DNA of 64,000 nucleotides from Microbacterium sp. LWH11-1.2 (GTDB lineage Bacteria > Actinomycetota > Actinomycetes > Actinomycetales > Microbacteriaceae): positions 124,001 to 188,000 of the forward strand of contig NZ_CP151636.1 in assembly GCF_038397745.1 (NCBI RefSeq), written 5' to 3'. The position numbers and the translations under genes are program-made. Positions 18,438-27,506 of this stretch are shown piece after piece. Below the pieces are notes generated by a model. The model did no database searches and had not been told where the DNA came from. It saw nothing but the letters and a program-made list of their open reading frames with translations. Within the stretch, counting starts at the first letter, position 1. Every line of letters starts with the position of its first letter.

Positions 18438-19043
18438 ATGTCAGCACACGAGATCCTCATGTTCGTCGGCGACTCGATCACCGACGCGGGTCGCGATAGG
18501 AGCCGGCCGGATTCCCTGGGTGACGGGTATGTCTCCCTGGTGGCCCCCGAGCTGCCGGGTTCCCGGATCATCAATGCCGGCATCGCCGGCGACCGCGTCC
18601 GCGACCTGTCCGCCAGATGGGAGCGCGACGTCCTGTCCCACTCCCCCTCCACACTCACCGTGTATGTCGGCGTCAATGACACCTGGCGCCGGTTCGACGA
18701 CGGAGATCCGACGACCTCGCAGGAATTCGAGGACGCCCTGGGCGACCTCCTCGACGTCTGGCCGCGCGACCATGCTCCCCGCCTGATCCTCATGGAGCCC
18801 TTCCTGCTTCCCGTGCGATCGGAGCAGCGCGAGTGGCTCGACGACCTTGCAGGGAAGAGGCGCGCGGTCGCCGCCATCGCTGCAGAGCTCGACGCATCGT
18901 TCGTCCCGCTGCACGGCATCCTCTCCGAGGCCGCGGCGGGTGTCGGCGGCGAAGCCCTCGCCCCCGACGGCGTGCACCCGACAGCCACGGGATCCCGCAT
19001 CATCGCGGACGCCTGGCTCGACGCGTACAGCGGTCGGGCGTGA
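18438..19043 (+). CDS. SGNH/GDSL-type esterase
   Basis: Cytoplasmic 201-residue SGNH hydrolase. Block I Ser is in VGDSITDAG (Ser at about 13), block II Gly in NAGIAGD, block III Asn in YVGVND, and block V Asp and His in PDGVHPT (about 175). The family includes carbohydrate acetylesterases and lysophospholipases. Position beside a fucose-glycan module and a shared operator suggest removal of acetyl groups from imported oligosaccharides. AAGGAAAGGAAG precedes the ATG. There is no signal peptide. Confidence 0.87.
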   Translation: MSAHEILMFVGDSITDAGRDRSRPDSLGDGYVSLVAPELPGSRIINAGIAGDRVRDLSARWERDVLSHSPSTLTVYVGVNDTWRRFDDGDPTTSQEFEDALGDLLDVWPRDHAPRLILMEPFLLPVRSEQREWLDDLAGKRRAVAAIAAELDASFVPLHGILSEAAAGVGGEALAPDGVHPTATGSRIIADAWLDAYSGRA

Positions 19044-19052
19044 CGCTGTGAA

Positions 19053-19066
19053 CGATTGTCATAGAG
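19053..19066. promoter_or_regulatory. CGATTGTC-type operator in GntR promoter
   Basis: CGATTGTCATAGAG differs from the 18401 site CGATTATCGATAGAG by one substitution and one missing base. It lies just before the GntR gene and partly overlaps its ribosome site, as expected for autoregulation. Confidence 0.45.
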
Positions 19067-19076
19067 AGGTTATGGT

Positions 19077-19763
19077 GTGCACATGAGCGATGTGTTCAGC
19101 TCGGTCACCGGTCTGCAGAAAGGCCTGCTCTCCGACCAGATCTATGTGCTGATCAAGGCCATGATCAAGGATGCGACCCTGCACCCGGGAGAACAGCTCG
19201 TCGAGTCTCAGCTGGCCCGCAAGCTCGAGGTCAGTCAGGCCCCGGTCCGCGATGCGCTCAAGCGGCTCTCGCACGAGGGTCTGGTGACGCACATCCGTCA
19301 CCAGGGCAACTTCGTCGCCAGGTACTCCGACGAAGAGGTGGAGCAGGCGAAGGTCGCTCGAGCCGCTCTCGAATCGCTCGCCGGCTCGCTCACCTGCGGT
19401 CGTCTGGATGACGCGACGCGGCGCCGCCTCAGCGGCCTCATCGACGAGATGCACACCGCCGCCCACGACCTGCGCCTCGGTGAGTTCCGCGAGCTCGACT
19501 TCGCGTTCCACCGGGCGGTCATCGAGGCGAGCGGCAACGGCTATCTCCCTCGGATGTGGGACATCATCGAGCCGAGCCTGCGATCGATGCACGTGCTCGG
19601 CGACCCGCATTTCCCGGGAGACTGGGTGCAGGTGGCGGATTGGCACCGCAGCCTCCTCGATGTGCTCGAAGGATCCGATCCGGCCGCCGCCGCAGAGCTC
19701 TTCCGCGCCCACGCCGCCGGAACGCTGCTCGTCCCGACCGATCAGGACGAGGCGAGCGAGTAG
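19077..19763 (+). CDS. GntR-family regulator, FCD type
   Basis: Transcriptional regulator of 228 residues. The N-terminal GntR winged helix includes GEQLVESQLARKLEVSQAPV and LKRLSHEGLV. The FCD effector domain carries the metal-ligand pattern of the FadR/VanR group (Asp and His in LDFAFHRAV, His in DWHRSL). The GTG at 19077 fits the AGAGAGG ribosome site; an ATG at 19083 is the alternative. The gene overlaps the convergent lactonase gene by 22 bp. It is the best candidate to bind the CGATTATC motifs in this module, since one lies in its own promoter. Confidence 0.9.
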   Translation: MHMSDVFSSVTGLQKGLLSDQIYVLIKAMIKDATLHPGEQLVESQLARKLEVSQAPVRDALKRLSHEGLVTHIRHQGNFVARYSDEEVEQAKVARAALESLAGSLTCGRLDDATRRRLSGLIDEMHTAAHDLRLGEFRELDFAFHRAVIEASGNGYLPRMWDIIEPSLRSMHVLGDPHFPGDWVQVADWHRSLLDVLEGSDPAAAAELFRAHAAGTLLVPTDQDEASE

Positions 19764-20563
19764 GTCCGCGCGGCGGTACCCGACCAGAATGCTCGCGCAC
19801 CGACAGCGTCCAGCTCTCCGACGGCTTCGGCCGTCAGACGGATGAGGTCTCGGTAGGGCAGCACCCGAGACGACATCGGCCAATCGCTGCCGAACATCAG
19901 CCGGTCCACTCCGACCGCGGCCTCGGCATCGGCGAAGAGCGAACGCAGTCGCCGCCCATCGCCCGGCGTCCGTGCGACGCCGGAGAACTTCGCCACGACC
20001 GCGGGCACGTCGACGAGCGACCGCAGATCATCACGCCATCGCCGGGTCGGCTCCGCCATCCCGAGACCGAGGTGGCACACGACGATGGCGAGGGACGGAT
20101 GCCGTTCGGCGAGCCCTCGCACCGCGGGGAGCTGCTCGGCCCGGATGAGCACCTCCATGACCCTTCCCGTCTCCGCGAGTCCCTCCGCGAGCCTTTCGAG
20201 GTGCGGCACGTCGGCGAGATCCGCCCGAGCGGCGGGTGCAGCCACGCGCATGCCGGCCACGCGGCCGCCGGATTCCTCGATCGCGGCACCCGTCGCGCCG
20301 CTCCACTCCTGATCGTGCGGCTCGTATTGCAGCACGACGCGGGATGCCGGCAGCGACGAGACCTCGCTGAGCAGCCATCGCGCCTCGCCGAGGGTGTCCG
20401 CCGCCTGCACGGCGAGGACCGAGCGCACGTCCGTTCCCGCCAACGCCCCGCGCAGCTCGGATGCCGTCACCGATCGCGGCAGCCGGAGGCCGTCACGGAA
20501 CCAGGGGATCGACATCCGCTCGACGTCCCACAGGTGCACGTGCGCATCGACGATGGGAGTCAT
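19742..20563 (-). CDS. Amidohydrolase-family sugar lactonase (L-fuconolactonase-like)
   Basis: TIM-barrel metal hydrolase of the amidohydrolase-2 group, 273 residues, with metal-ligand motifs DAHVHLWD at the N-terminus, CHLGLG in the middle and FGSDWP near the C-terminus. Relatives open L-fucono- or L-rhamnono-lactones. It is the last gene of the fucose operon; its start overlaps the stop of the aldo/keto reductase (ATGA, 20560-20563). Together they would make L-fuconate from L-fucose. Pathway role is inferred from order and family. Confidence 0.82.
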   Translation of the reverse strand: MTPIVDAHVHLWDVERMSIPWFRDGLRLPRSVTASELRGALAGTDVRSVLAVQAADTLGEARWLLSEVSSLPASRVVLQYEPHDQEWSGATGAAIEESGGRVAGMRVAAPAARADLADVPHLERLAEGLAETGRVMEVLIRAEQLPAVRGLAERHPSLAIVVCHLGLGMAEPTRRWRDDLRSLVDVPAVVAKFSGVARTPGDGRRLRSLFADAEAAVGVDRLMFGSDWPMSSRVLPYRDLIRLTAEAVGELDAVGARAFWSGTAARTYSLASS

Positions 20564-21516
20564 CGAGCGATGCCGGATGCCGCCTCGTCCAGCTCCTCCC
20601 AGAGCTCACCGGGGAGCTCGGCCTCGAGTCCGTCGGCGAAATCGTCCACCTCGTGCGCCGTGCGAGCACCGACGACGATCCCCTCCACCTCTGCGTATCG
20701 CAGCGGAAAGCGCGCCGCCGCCCAGGCGAGCGGAACACCCCACCGGCGGCACACCTCCGCGAAGGCATCCGTCTGCTCGCGGTGCCGATCGGAGGCGGCG
20801 TGATAGTCGAAGTAGGGCGAGCCCACCGGGTCGGCGAGGATCCCGGAGTTGAACACTCCAGCCCCGATGATCCCGACGCCGCGCTCACGGGCGAGCGGCA
20901 GCAGCTGCTCCTCGGCTGACCGATCGAGGAGGGTCAACCGGCCCGCGGGCATGACGACATCGACCTCCGCTTCCGCGACGAAGCGCACCAGCGGAGCGGT
21001 GCGGACCATACCGATTCCGATCGCGCGCACGACGCCCTGGTCCCGCAGATCGTGAAGAACGGGCATCACCTCGGCGAGTGCGAGATCGACGTCCTCCGGA
21101 TCATGCAGGTGCAGCAGATCGATCCGATCGGTGCGCAGGCGACGCAGACTGCCCTCGAGGCTCCTCAGGACTCCGTCGCGGGTGAGGTCGCCTGTGGTGT
21201 CGACGCCGATGCCGCCGGTCTCCACGGTCGCCCCGTCGGCGGCGACGATCCTCCGCCCGATCTTGGTCGCGATGACGACGTCGTCGCGCGGCACCCCGGC
21301 GAGAGCGGCGCCCAGGCGTCGCTCGCTCTCCCCCGCCCCGTAGTGCGGGGCGGTGTCGAAGAAGCGGATGCCGCGCTCGAGGGCGCGCGCGATGGTCGCC
21401 GTCGCGGCGTCATCGGGGACGGGTGTGTAGAGGTTCCCGATGGGCGCGCACCCCAACCCCGCCAGCAGCGAACCCGATCGGCCGCTCGCCGGCCTCAGGC
21501 TCGGGCGGAGAGCCAC
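20560..21516 (-). CDS. Aldo/keto reductase, probable L-fucose dehydrogenase
   Basis: NAD(P)-dependent aldo/keto reductase, 318 residues, with the catalytic Asp-Tyr-Lys-His set visible as FFDTAPHYG, ATKIGRR and LLHLHDP. It resembles the D-threo-aldose/L-fucose 1-dehydrogenase group, which oxidises L-fucose to its lactone. The GTG at 21516 has AGGAG 8 nt upstream and gives a protein starting just before the substrate barrel. Longer in-frame versions read into the RraA gene and are rejected. It overlaps RraA by 22 bp and the lactonase by 4 bp. Confidence 0.82.
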   Translation of the reverse strand: MALRPSLRPASGRSGSLLAGLGCAPIGNLYTPVPDDAATATIARALERGIRFFDTAPHYGAGESERRLGAALAGVPRDDVVIATKIGRRIVAADGATVETGGIGVDTTGDLTRDGVLRSLEGSLRRLRTDRIDLLHLHDPEDVDLALAEVMPVLHDLRDQGVVRAIGIGMVRTAPLVRFVAEAEVDVVMPAGRLTLLDRSAEEQLLPLARERGVGIIGAGVFNSGILADPVGSPYFDYHAASDRHREQTDAFAEVCRRWGVPLAWAAARFPLRYAEVEGIVVGARTAHEVDDFADGLEAELPGELWEELDEAASGIAR

Positions 21517-22277
21517 GACTCGTACTCCTGCCGAGCGTCGGGCGACAGCGGGTAGTAGTCGCTCAGGACCGCTCCCTCCTCCAGCCGCTGCCTGCTGAAG
21601 ACCTCCCACTGCTCGTGATCCTGCGCCGCATCGACGACGTCATGAGCCAGCCGCTGCGGAACGATGACGGGGCCGTCGTCGTCTGCCACGACGAGGTCAC
21701 CGGGCATGCAGAGGGTACCGCCGACGGCGACGGGCACATCGTACGCCCACGGGAAGAGCTCGGATTGCGAGGCGTAGTGCGGCGTGGTGCCTGTGGACCA
21801 GACGGGGATGCCGAGGTCGCGGATGCGACCGGCATCGCGGATGCGTCCGTCGACGACGATGCCCGCCCCGCCCTTGCGGGCGAAGTAGCTGGCGAGTATG
21901 TCTCCGATGCAGCCGGAGAATCGGCTGCCGTAGGCCTGGATGACGAGCACGTCTCCGGGTTGCACCGTCTCGAGCAGCTCCCACAGCGCCGTGTGACGTT
22001 CGACGTACTCCTGCCCGAGCCCGGAGGCCATGTCCTCCCGCTGCGGCATGAACTGCAGGGTGAGGGCGGAGCCGACGACGCGCTGTCCCGGTGAGAGCGC
22101 CTGCGGTCCGTCGACGAACGAGCGGGTGATCCCCATCCCGTGCAGCTTGGCGCACGCCGTCGCCGACGACACCGTCCCCATTCTCGCGATCGACTCGACG
22201 TCGGCGCGTTCGAATCGTCCGCCGCGCACGGGAAGGTCGAAGTCTGGTCGAGCGAGCTCGATCGGGGAATCGGACAT
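21495..22277 (-). CDS. RraA-family protein, candidate 2-keto-3-deoxy acid aldolase
   Basis: 260-residue member of the RraA/HMG-aldolase fold. The class II pyruvate aldolase signature is present: GSRFSGCIGDILA followed by GIVVDGRIRDAG, with the Arg-Asp pair used for pyruvate and metal binding. True RraA proteins are about 160 residues and bind RNase E, which this longer form is unlikely to do. In the fucose operon it could cleave 2-keto-3-deoxy-L-fuconate to pyruvate and lactaldehyde (inference). The ATG at 22277 has AAGGAG 8 nt upstream; an ATG at 22331 overlapping the upstream stop is an alternative. Confidence 0.8.
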   Translation of the reverse strand: MSDSPIELARPDFDLPVRGGRFERADVESIARMGTVSSATACAKLHGMGITRSFVDGPQALSPGQRVVGSALTLQFMPQREDMASGLGQEYVERHTALWELLETVQPGDVLVIQAYGSRFSGCIGDILASYFARKGGAGIVVDGRIRDAGRIRDLGIPVWSTGTTPHYASQSELFPWAYDVPVAVGGTLCMPGDLVVADDDGPVIVPQRLAHDVVDAAQDHEQWEVFSRQRLEEGAVLSDYYPLSPDARQEYESWLSARA

Positions 22278-22327
22278 GGGTGGAGCTCCTTGTGCTCTGG
22301 ATGGCGTACTGCCGGCGATGTCGTCGG

Positions 22328-24250
22328 TCATGAGGTTGCCCTGCCGGGGCGCTTGTGGGTGGGACGATCGGATGCCGCCACCGTGGTGAGCGTGAGCCGT
22401 GCACCGTGGGCGGGAGGCAGCACGACGACGACGTCCGGGACGTCGAGGTCGCGGTGTTCGGAGAAGCGCTCACCGGGAACCGAGGCGAAGGTCGTGGACG
22501 CGCCGGGATGCACGCCCCCGCGTTCGCCCTCGCTCGTGACGCCGCTGATCCGCTTCTCGCCGAATCTCGACGGCCGAACCCGTACGCGGCGCGTTCGGGT
22601 GTGGGAGGTGTTGACGAGTTCGAGCTCGATCTCGGCTCCGTCGAGTCGGTGCACGAGGGCCGCGACATCCGGCGGCAGACCGGGTCGGGCCGCATCGACA
22701 TCCTCATAGGCGACGGCCATGAACGGGAGTCCGCCGTTGTAGAGGATCTGCGGCGTCCCGCTGATCAGCTGACCGAGCACCTCGGTGACGACCGGGTTCA
22801 CGCGCTGCCAGAAATGGAGGTGATCGCCGTCGGGATCGAGTTCGTCCGAGTCCATGATCGCGACGCGGCGCGCGATCTGACCGAGCGCCATCGACAGTGC
22901 CTGCTCGGGGTAGTCGGGGAGCCTGCCGGCGAGGAACTCGAGCCACGGCGCCTCATGTCCCGCCTCCAGCTTGTCCCGGAACGGCATCACCGGGTGCTCC
23001 GTGCGCGGGTAGCCGTCGATGACGCGGATGAGCCTCTCGAGGTCGGCGGCGTCTCTCGACCACCACCACAACCACGTCGGGAGGTCGAGGGAGAGCGGGC
23101 CGTAGTCGAACCAGCCGTCGCGGCCGTAGCGGTAGGGGACGAGAGTCATCGGCTCTGACGCGGCCGAGCCGAGTTTCGCGAGCCAGCTGCCGCGCATGCT
23201 GAAGGGCGTCTCGGCGACGGATGCCGTGATCGAGTGGTCGAGCACGGTGTCGAGCGCTGTGCGGGCGAGGTCGAGATATCGGTCGTCGCCGGTGACGAAC
23301 GACGCGTTGATGCCGCCGATGAGGGCGACCATCCCGACCGAATGCAGACCGTGCGGCCATCCCCAGCCGTAGTGACCGCCGTACCAGCGACCGTCGTGGC
23401 GCCCTCCGGTGATCCCCTCCGGCGACACGTTGTCGGGGATGAGCCCGCCGTGATCCGCGGCCCGTCCGATCCAGCCGTCCACGTATCGCTGCACCCAGGA
23501 CGCGGCCGCCGGGTCTCCGTCGTAGAGCCACCGGTTGACGACCAGGCTCGTCGATGCGAGATTCACGGGGACATCGCCGATCGCGAGCTCCTGCATCGCA
23601 CGCCCCATGGTCTCGGCGTTGGCGGGACTCGCGAGATCGTCCCACGTGCGGATCCCGTCGAGGTGCTCGAGCGGCAGCCCGTACGGTCGCATCTCGGGCT
23701 GGCTCGCCGAGTACGCCTGCCATTGCCTGCCGAGCCCGGTGAGTGCGCCGAGTGCTCCGTTGTGGGGAGCCCGGATGATGTTCGCGGTCGGGTCGTAGTT
23801 GCCGTGCGCGGCATCCGTGTAGAGCTCCGCGAATCGCCGGGCTCGATCCGCGAATCGCACGTCGTCGGGGTCGGCAGCGCACAGCGCGTAGAAGAACAGC
23901 AGCGACTCCCCCTGATGGAACCAGTCGTATCCGTTCTCGAACTCCTCCGTGAGCATGCCTGCCTCGGTGAGCTGCGCGGTCACGCCCTCCCAGTGCCGCT
24001 TCGCGGCGATGAGGATGTCGTCGCTGCCGCCGAGCGCATGGAAGGTCGGCCAGTTGAAGAACGGCTCGTAGAAGTCGTCCACACCGTCTCGACTGTCGAA
24101 CGAGCCCGACCAGTTCAGCCGGCCGTCACCGCCCGTGTACCTGTCGGAGAAGCTCCTCCAGGCGACCTCGATCTCGTCGAAGACGCGGCGCTGGAGGACG
24201 GCCCAGGCCGGGATGGCACGGAGCGGCGTCGAGGGGATGTCGATCGTCAC
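22328..24250 (-). CDS. Unassigned 640-residue protein in fucose operon, alpha/alpha-barrel style
   Basis: Not recognised. It lacks a signal peptide, so it is cytoplasmic. The first 500 residues are rich in aromatic and acidic motifs with helix-rich repeats (FEPFFNWP-like segment near residue 65, GYDWFHQGESLLFFY near 107, GGHYGWGWPHG near 292, PTWLWWWSRDA near 395), as in six-hairpin glycosidases or lyases. The last 110 residues look like a beta-sandwich. It lies 4 bp after the permease gene and starts with GTG. Location between importer and sugar catabolism suggests an enzyme acting on imported oligosaccharides. Function is not assigned. Confidence 0.75.
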   Translation of the reverse strand: MTIDIPSTPLRAIPAWAVLQRRVFDEIEVAWRSFSDRYTGGDGRLNWSGSFDSRDGVDDFYEPFFNWPTFHALGGSDDILIAAKRHWEGVTAQLTEAGMLTEEFENGYDWFHQGESLLFFYALCAADPDDVRFADRARRFAELYTDAAHGNYDPTANIIRAPHNGALGALTGLGRQWQAYSASQPEMRPYGLPLEHLDGIRTWDDLASPANAETMGRAMQELAIGDVPVNLASTSLVVNRWLYDGDPAAASWVQRYVDGWIGRAADHGGLIPDNVSPEGITGGRHDGRWYGGHYGWGWPHGLHSVGMVALIGGINASFVTGDDRYLDLARTALDTVLDHSITASVAETPFSMRGSWLAKLGSAASEPMTLVPYRYGRDGWFDYGPLSLDLPTWLWWWSRDAADLERLIRVIDGYPRTEHPVMPFRDKLEAGHEAPWLEFLAGRLPDYPEQALSMALGQIARRVAIMDSDELDPDGDHLHFWQRVNPVVTEVLGQLISGTPQILYNGGLPFMAVAYEDVDAARPGLPPDVAALVHRLDGAEIELELVNTSHTRTRRVRVRPSRFGEKRISGVTSEGERGGVHPGASTTFASVPGERFSEHRDLDVPDVVVVLPPAHGARLTLTTVAASDRPTHKRPGRATS

Positions 24251-24254
24251 GGGG

Positions 24255-25208
24255 TCAGCCCTTCGTCGCGCCGGCGACGAGGCCGCCGATGATGTGGCGC
24301 TGCATGACGATGAAGAACAGGACCGCGGGCGCGACAGCGAGTAGAAGGGTCGGGAAGACCGTCGTGTAGCTCGTCGAGAACTCGCCCACCGCGGCGTAGA
24401 CCCCGGTGGTGACCGTGTAGATGCCGGAGCTCGGTCCCAGGATGATCTGGGGACTGGCGAAGTCGTTCCACACGCTGATCGAGTTGAGCACGACGACCGT
24501 TGCCACCACCGGCTTCATGATCGGGAAGATGCACGACCAGAAGGCCCGGATGCGACCCGCTCCGTCGAGGGAGGCGGCCTCGTCGATGTCCCTCGGCACG
24601 GTGCGGAGATAGGCCGCGAAGAGGAAGATCGTCACGGGCAGCGTCGCCGCCGTCTCGAAGAGGAGGAACCCCGGGATCGTGTTGATCAGTCCGAGCAGTC
24701 GGAGCACGAAGACGACCGGGATGAGCGTCACCTGCCCGGGGATGAACAGCCCCGAGACGAAGACCAGGAGCAGCCCCAGATGCCATCGGGAGCGACCTCT
24801 CGCGATCACGTAGGCGACGGGGGCGGCGAGCGCGATGCCGAAGACGTTGACCAGCACCACGAAGAGCAGCGTGATGCCGTAGGCGCCGATGACGTTGAAC
24901 TTCTCGCTCGTTATCGCCTCGGCGAGGTACTCGAGAGTGAAGATGCTCGGATCGATCGCGAGAGGCGAGCGGATGATCGCCTCCTGCGGCTTGAACGCGC
25001 TGATGATCATGATGTACAGCGGCACGAGCATCACGAGCGCTCCCGAGCCGAGCAGCACCCATTTGAGGGTGGCGCCCACACGAGCGAGTGGACCGCGGGA
25101 TCGGATCCGACGGGGACGGCGTCGACGCGGTCCCTCCAGCGGCTCGATCTCCTCGATGATGCCAGCGGATACCGTCATGATCGTCCTCGTCTGCGTGGTG
25201 GTCATCAT
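24255..25208 (-). CDS. Carbohydrate ABC transporter permease (MalG type)
   Basis: CUT1-type sugar importer permease of 317 residues with an Arg-rich cytoplasmic N-terminus, six hydrophobic segments and the EAA loop DEAASLDGAGRIRAFWSCIF. The ATG at 25208 overlaps the stop of the preceding permease by one base (TGATG), showing translational coupling. Second importer of the window, in the operon running from 27457 to 19742 on the minus strand. No ATPase is encoded nearby. Confidence 0.93.
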   Translation of the reverse strand: MMTTTQTRTIMTVSAGIIEEIEPLEGPRRRRPRRIRSRGPLARVGATLKWVLLGSGALVMLVPLYIMIISAFKPQEAIIRSPLAIDPSIFTLEYLAEAITSEKFNVIGAYGITLLFVVLVNVFGIALAAPVAYVIARGRSRWHLGLLLVFVSGLFIPGQVTLIPVVFVLRLLGLINTIPGFLLFETAATLPVTIFLFAAYLRTVPRDIDEAASLDGAGRIRAFWSCIFPIMKPVVATVVVLNSISVWNDFASPQIILGPSSGIYTVTTGVYAAVGEFSTSYTTVFPTLLLAVAPAVLFFIVMQRHIIGGLVAGATKG

Positions 25209-26140
25209 CAGTCCGTCACCTTCTTCTCGGAGCCGCGCCTGGCGAGCGTCACGGCCAGACCGAGGACCGCGGTGACGACGAGGAGGATCACCGACTGGGC
25301 TGCGCCGAACCCGAGCTCGGCCTGGGCGAACGAGTCCTTCAGCACCTGGTAGACGATCGTCTGCGTCGATCCGGCTGGACCGCCGTCGGTCAGCGCGAGC
25401 ACGATGTCGTAGACCTTGAGCAGGCCGACGAGCGTCAGGACGAGGTTGACGGTGACGACCGGAGCGATGAGCGGGATGGTGACGTGCCGGAACTGCTGCC
25501 AGCGGGACGCGCCGTCCACCGTCGCCGCCTCGTAGAACTCCGCGGGGACGGACTTGATGCCGGCGATGTAGAGGATCATGTTGAAGCCGAAGTGCGACCA
25601 CACCACCGTGAAGATGACGCTCGCCTTGGCCCATCCCGTGTCGGTGAGGAACGGCAGCGCCGAGATCCCCAGCTGCTCGAGCAGCCCGTTGGTCGCGCCC
25701 TGGGGCGCGAGTATCGCCGACCAGAGGAAGCCGATGATGAGCGCGCTGATGATGTACGGGTAGAAGAAGATCGTCCGCATCACGGTGTTGGCACGGCCGG
25801 GTCCGGCGATCAGAGCGCCGACCGCGAGCCCGGCGACGTTGCAGAGCACCGTGCCGATGAGGGCGATGGTCGCCGTGAAGATCGCGGCATCCACCGTTCG
25901 CGGATTGCGGAAGGCGGAGAGGTAGTTCTCCACCCCGACGAACGTGAAGTTGAGGCTGTAGCCGTTCCAGTCGGTGAAGCTGAGCACGACGGCGAGGATC
26001 ATCGGGATGATGAACATCGCGATGAACACCAGCAGTGCGGGGCCGCCCATGATGATGCCGGGCAGCCGGTGGCGCCAGACCTGCGCGGCGCTCCGCGACG
26101 CGCGAGCCGCAGTCGGGCGGAATGTGGCACTCACTGCCAT
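25208..26140 (-). CDS. Carbohydrate ABC transporter permease (MalF type)
   Basis: 310-residue membrane permease, partner of the adjacent MalG-type protein. The first membrane segment is GGPALLVFIAMFIIPMILAV and the EAA loop YEAATVDGASRWQQFRHVTI. The ATG at 26140 has GGAGG 7 nt upstream; the frame extends upstream only into the intergenic palindrome region. Expected cargo is a fucose-containing oligosaccharide, based on the operon. Confidence 0.93.
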   Translation of the reverse strand: MAVSATFRPTAARASRSAAQVWRHRLPGIIMGGPALLVFIAMFIIPMILAVVLSFTDWNGYSLNFTFVGVENYLSAFRNPRTVDAAIFTATIALIGTVLCNVAGLAVGALIAGPGRANTVMRTIFFYPYIISALIIGFLWSAILAPQGATNGLLEQLGISALPFLTDTGWAKASVIFTVVWSHFGFNMILYIAGIKSVPAEFYEAATVDGASRWQQFRHVTIPLIAPVVTVNLVLTLVGLLKVYDIVLALTDGGPAGSTQTIVYQVLKDSFAQAELGFGAAQSVILLVVTAVLGLAVTLARRGSEKKVTD

Positions 26141-26167
26141 CAGGGACCTCCGTCGTCGAGGGGGGGA

Positions 26168-26191
26168 CCGGGGGTGCTGCAGCACCCCCGG
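26168..26191 (-). terminator. 24-bp perfect palindrome between binding protein and permease genes
   Basis: Fully self-complementary 24 bp (arms 26168-26179 and 26180-26191) just after the solute-binding protein stop. As an RNA stem-loop it could stabilise or partly terminate the binding-protein transcript, as proposed for 7801-7830. Confidence 0.6.
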
Positions 26192-26200
26192 AGTGGATTG

Positions 26201-27457
26201 CTAGCGGTTGGCGTCGAACCAGGCGTCCATGGCGGTGAGCACATCCGCAGCCGGCACACCGCCCAGCAGAGCCTGCGTCTGAGCGTTGATCTCGGTCGAG
26301 TACCCGCCGGGCAGAACGCGCTCGCCGTAGCCTTCACCGGTCGGGGTGTAGTCGGCGGCAGGCGTGTCCGCGACGATCGCGAAGAGCTCCTCGCCCAGCG
26401 CGGTCATGTCGTACTCGTAGCCGTCGCGGAAGTTGCCGTCGACCACGAGCTGATCCATGACCGCGGTCTCATCCGTGGTGAGGTACTCGATCAGCTTCGC
26501 CGCGGCGTCCTGATGCTCCGATGACTTCATGATGAGGTACGGGCTCGCGATGTTGGCACCCATCGCGGGGTTGTCCACGCCCGCGACGGCGGGTGCGCGG
26601 AAGACGCCGATCTCGGGAGCGTCCTCGGTCTTGGCCTCGGTGCCCGCGAACCAGCTGCCCATCGGGTAGATCGCGCTGCTGCCCGCGAGGAAGGCCTGTT
26701 CCGCATCGGGATACTTGACCCCGAGCGCATCCTGGGGGATGTAGCCGGCCTTCACCCAGTCGGCATACTGCTCGACGGCATCCGCGTACGTGTCGCTGAA
26801 GGTGAGCTCACCGCCGTCCATCTCGGCGAACCAGTCCGGGTGCTCCGCGATGATCGAGGGAAGCCCGATCGCCTGGAGCAGGTGGCTGGACATCCAATCG
26901 CCGCCGGTCTGGAGGGGAACCCACCCCGCTGCGGACAGCTTGCCCAGTGCGGTGTCGAGCTCCTCGAGGGTGGTCGGGACCTCGGCGATGCCGGCTTCTT
27001 CGAACGCGGCCTTGTTGTAGAACATGAGGCTCTGCAACTGGACGCCGATGCCGGCCATATAATAGGCGCCGTCGATCGAGTACTGGTCGGCGAGAGGGCC
27101 TTCCGACGCCCATTCGTACTTCGAGAGGTCGACGAGCTCCGGGGCGAGCTCGAGCGACGGAGGGATGCTCTGCACGATGTCTGGCACGTCGCCGGACGCC
27201 AGCAGTCGCGGCACCGCCGCTGTGACTCCCTCGGCACCGGGGTTCTGGATGACGACGTCGATGTCGGGGTTGGCCTCTTCGAAGGGGGCGACGAGATCGT
27301 TCCACCACTCCTCGGTGAGATTGGGGGTCACGTTCACGAGCATGCGGATCTCGGTCGCGCTCCCGTCGCCCTGACCTCCGCCCGTGGCACACCCGGCGAG
27401 GGCGGCCGTGGTCGCGGTGAGGGCAGCGGCAAGCGCGAGTTTCCGTCGTCTGAGCAT
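26201..27457 (-). CDS. Sugar ABC transporter substrate-binding lipoprotein
   Basis: Extracellular family-1 solute-binding lipoprotein, 418 residues, with signal peptide and lipobox LAGC (Cys at about residue 23) followed by a Gly-rich linker. The ATG at 27457 has AAGGA upstream. It heads the minus-strand operon of importer, unassigned protein, RraA-like aldolase, aldo/keto reductase and lactonase, and is divergent from the GH95 gene across a CGATTATC-type operator. Likely binds a fucosylated oligosaccharide (inference). Confidence 0.92.
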   Translation of the reverse strand: MLRRRKLALAAALTATTAALAGCATGGGQGDGSATEIRMLVNVTPNLTEEWWNDLVAPFEEANPDIDVVIQNPGAEGVTAAVPRLLASGDVPDIVQSIPPSLELAPELVDLSKYEWASEGPLADQYSIDGAYYMAGIGVQLQSLMFYNKAAFEEAGIAEVPTTLEELDTALGKLSAAGWVPLQTGGDWMSSHLLQAIGLPSIIAEHPDWFAEMDGGELTFSDTYADAVEQYADWVKAGYIPQDALGVKYPDAEQAFLAGSSAIYPMGSWFAGTEAKTEDAPEIGVFRAPAVAGVDNPAMGANIASPYLIMKSSEHQDAAAKLIEYLTTDETAVMDQLVVDGNFRDGYEYDMTALGEELFAIVADTPAADYTPTGEGYGERVLPGGYSTEINAQTQALLGGVPAADVLTAMDAWFDANR

Positions 27458-27506
27458 CGTCGATCCTTTCAAGAACACATCGTTGTGGAAGAACAGTCAT
27501 AACATA

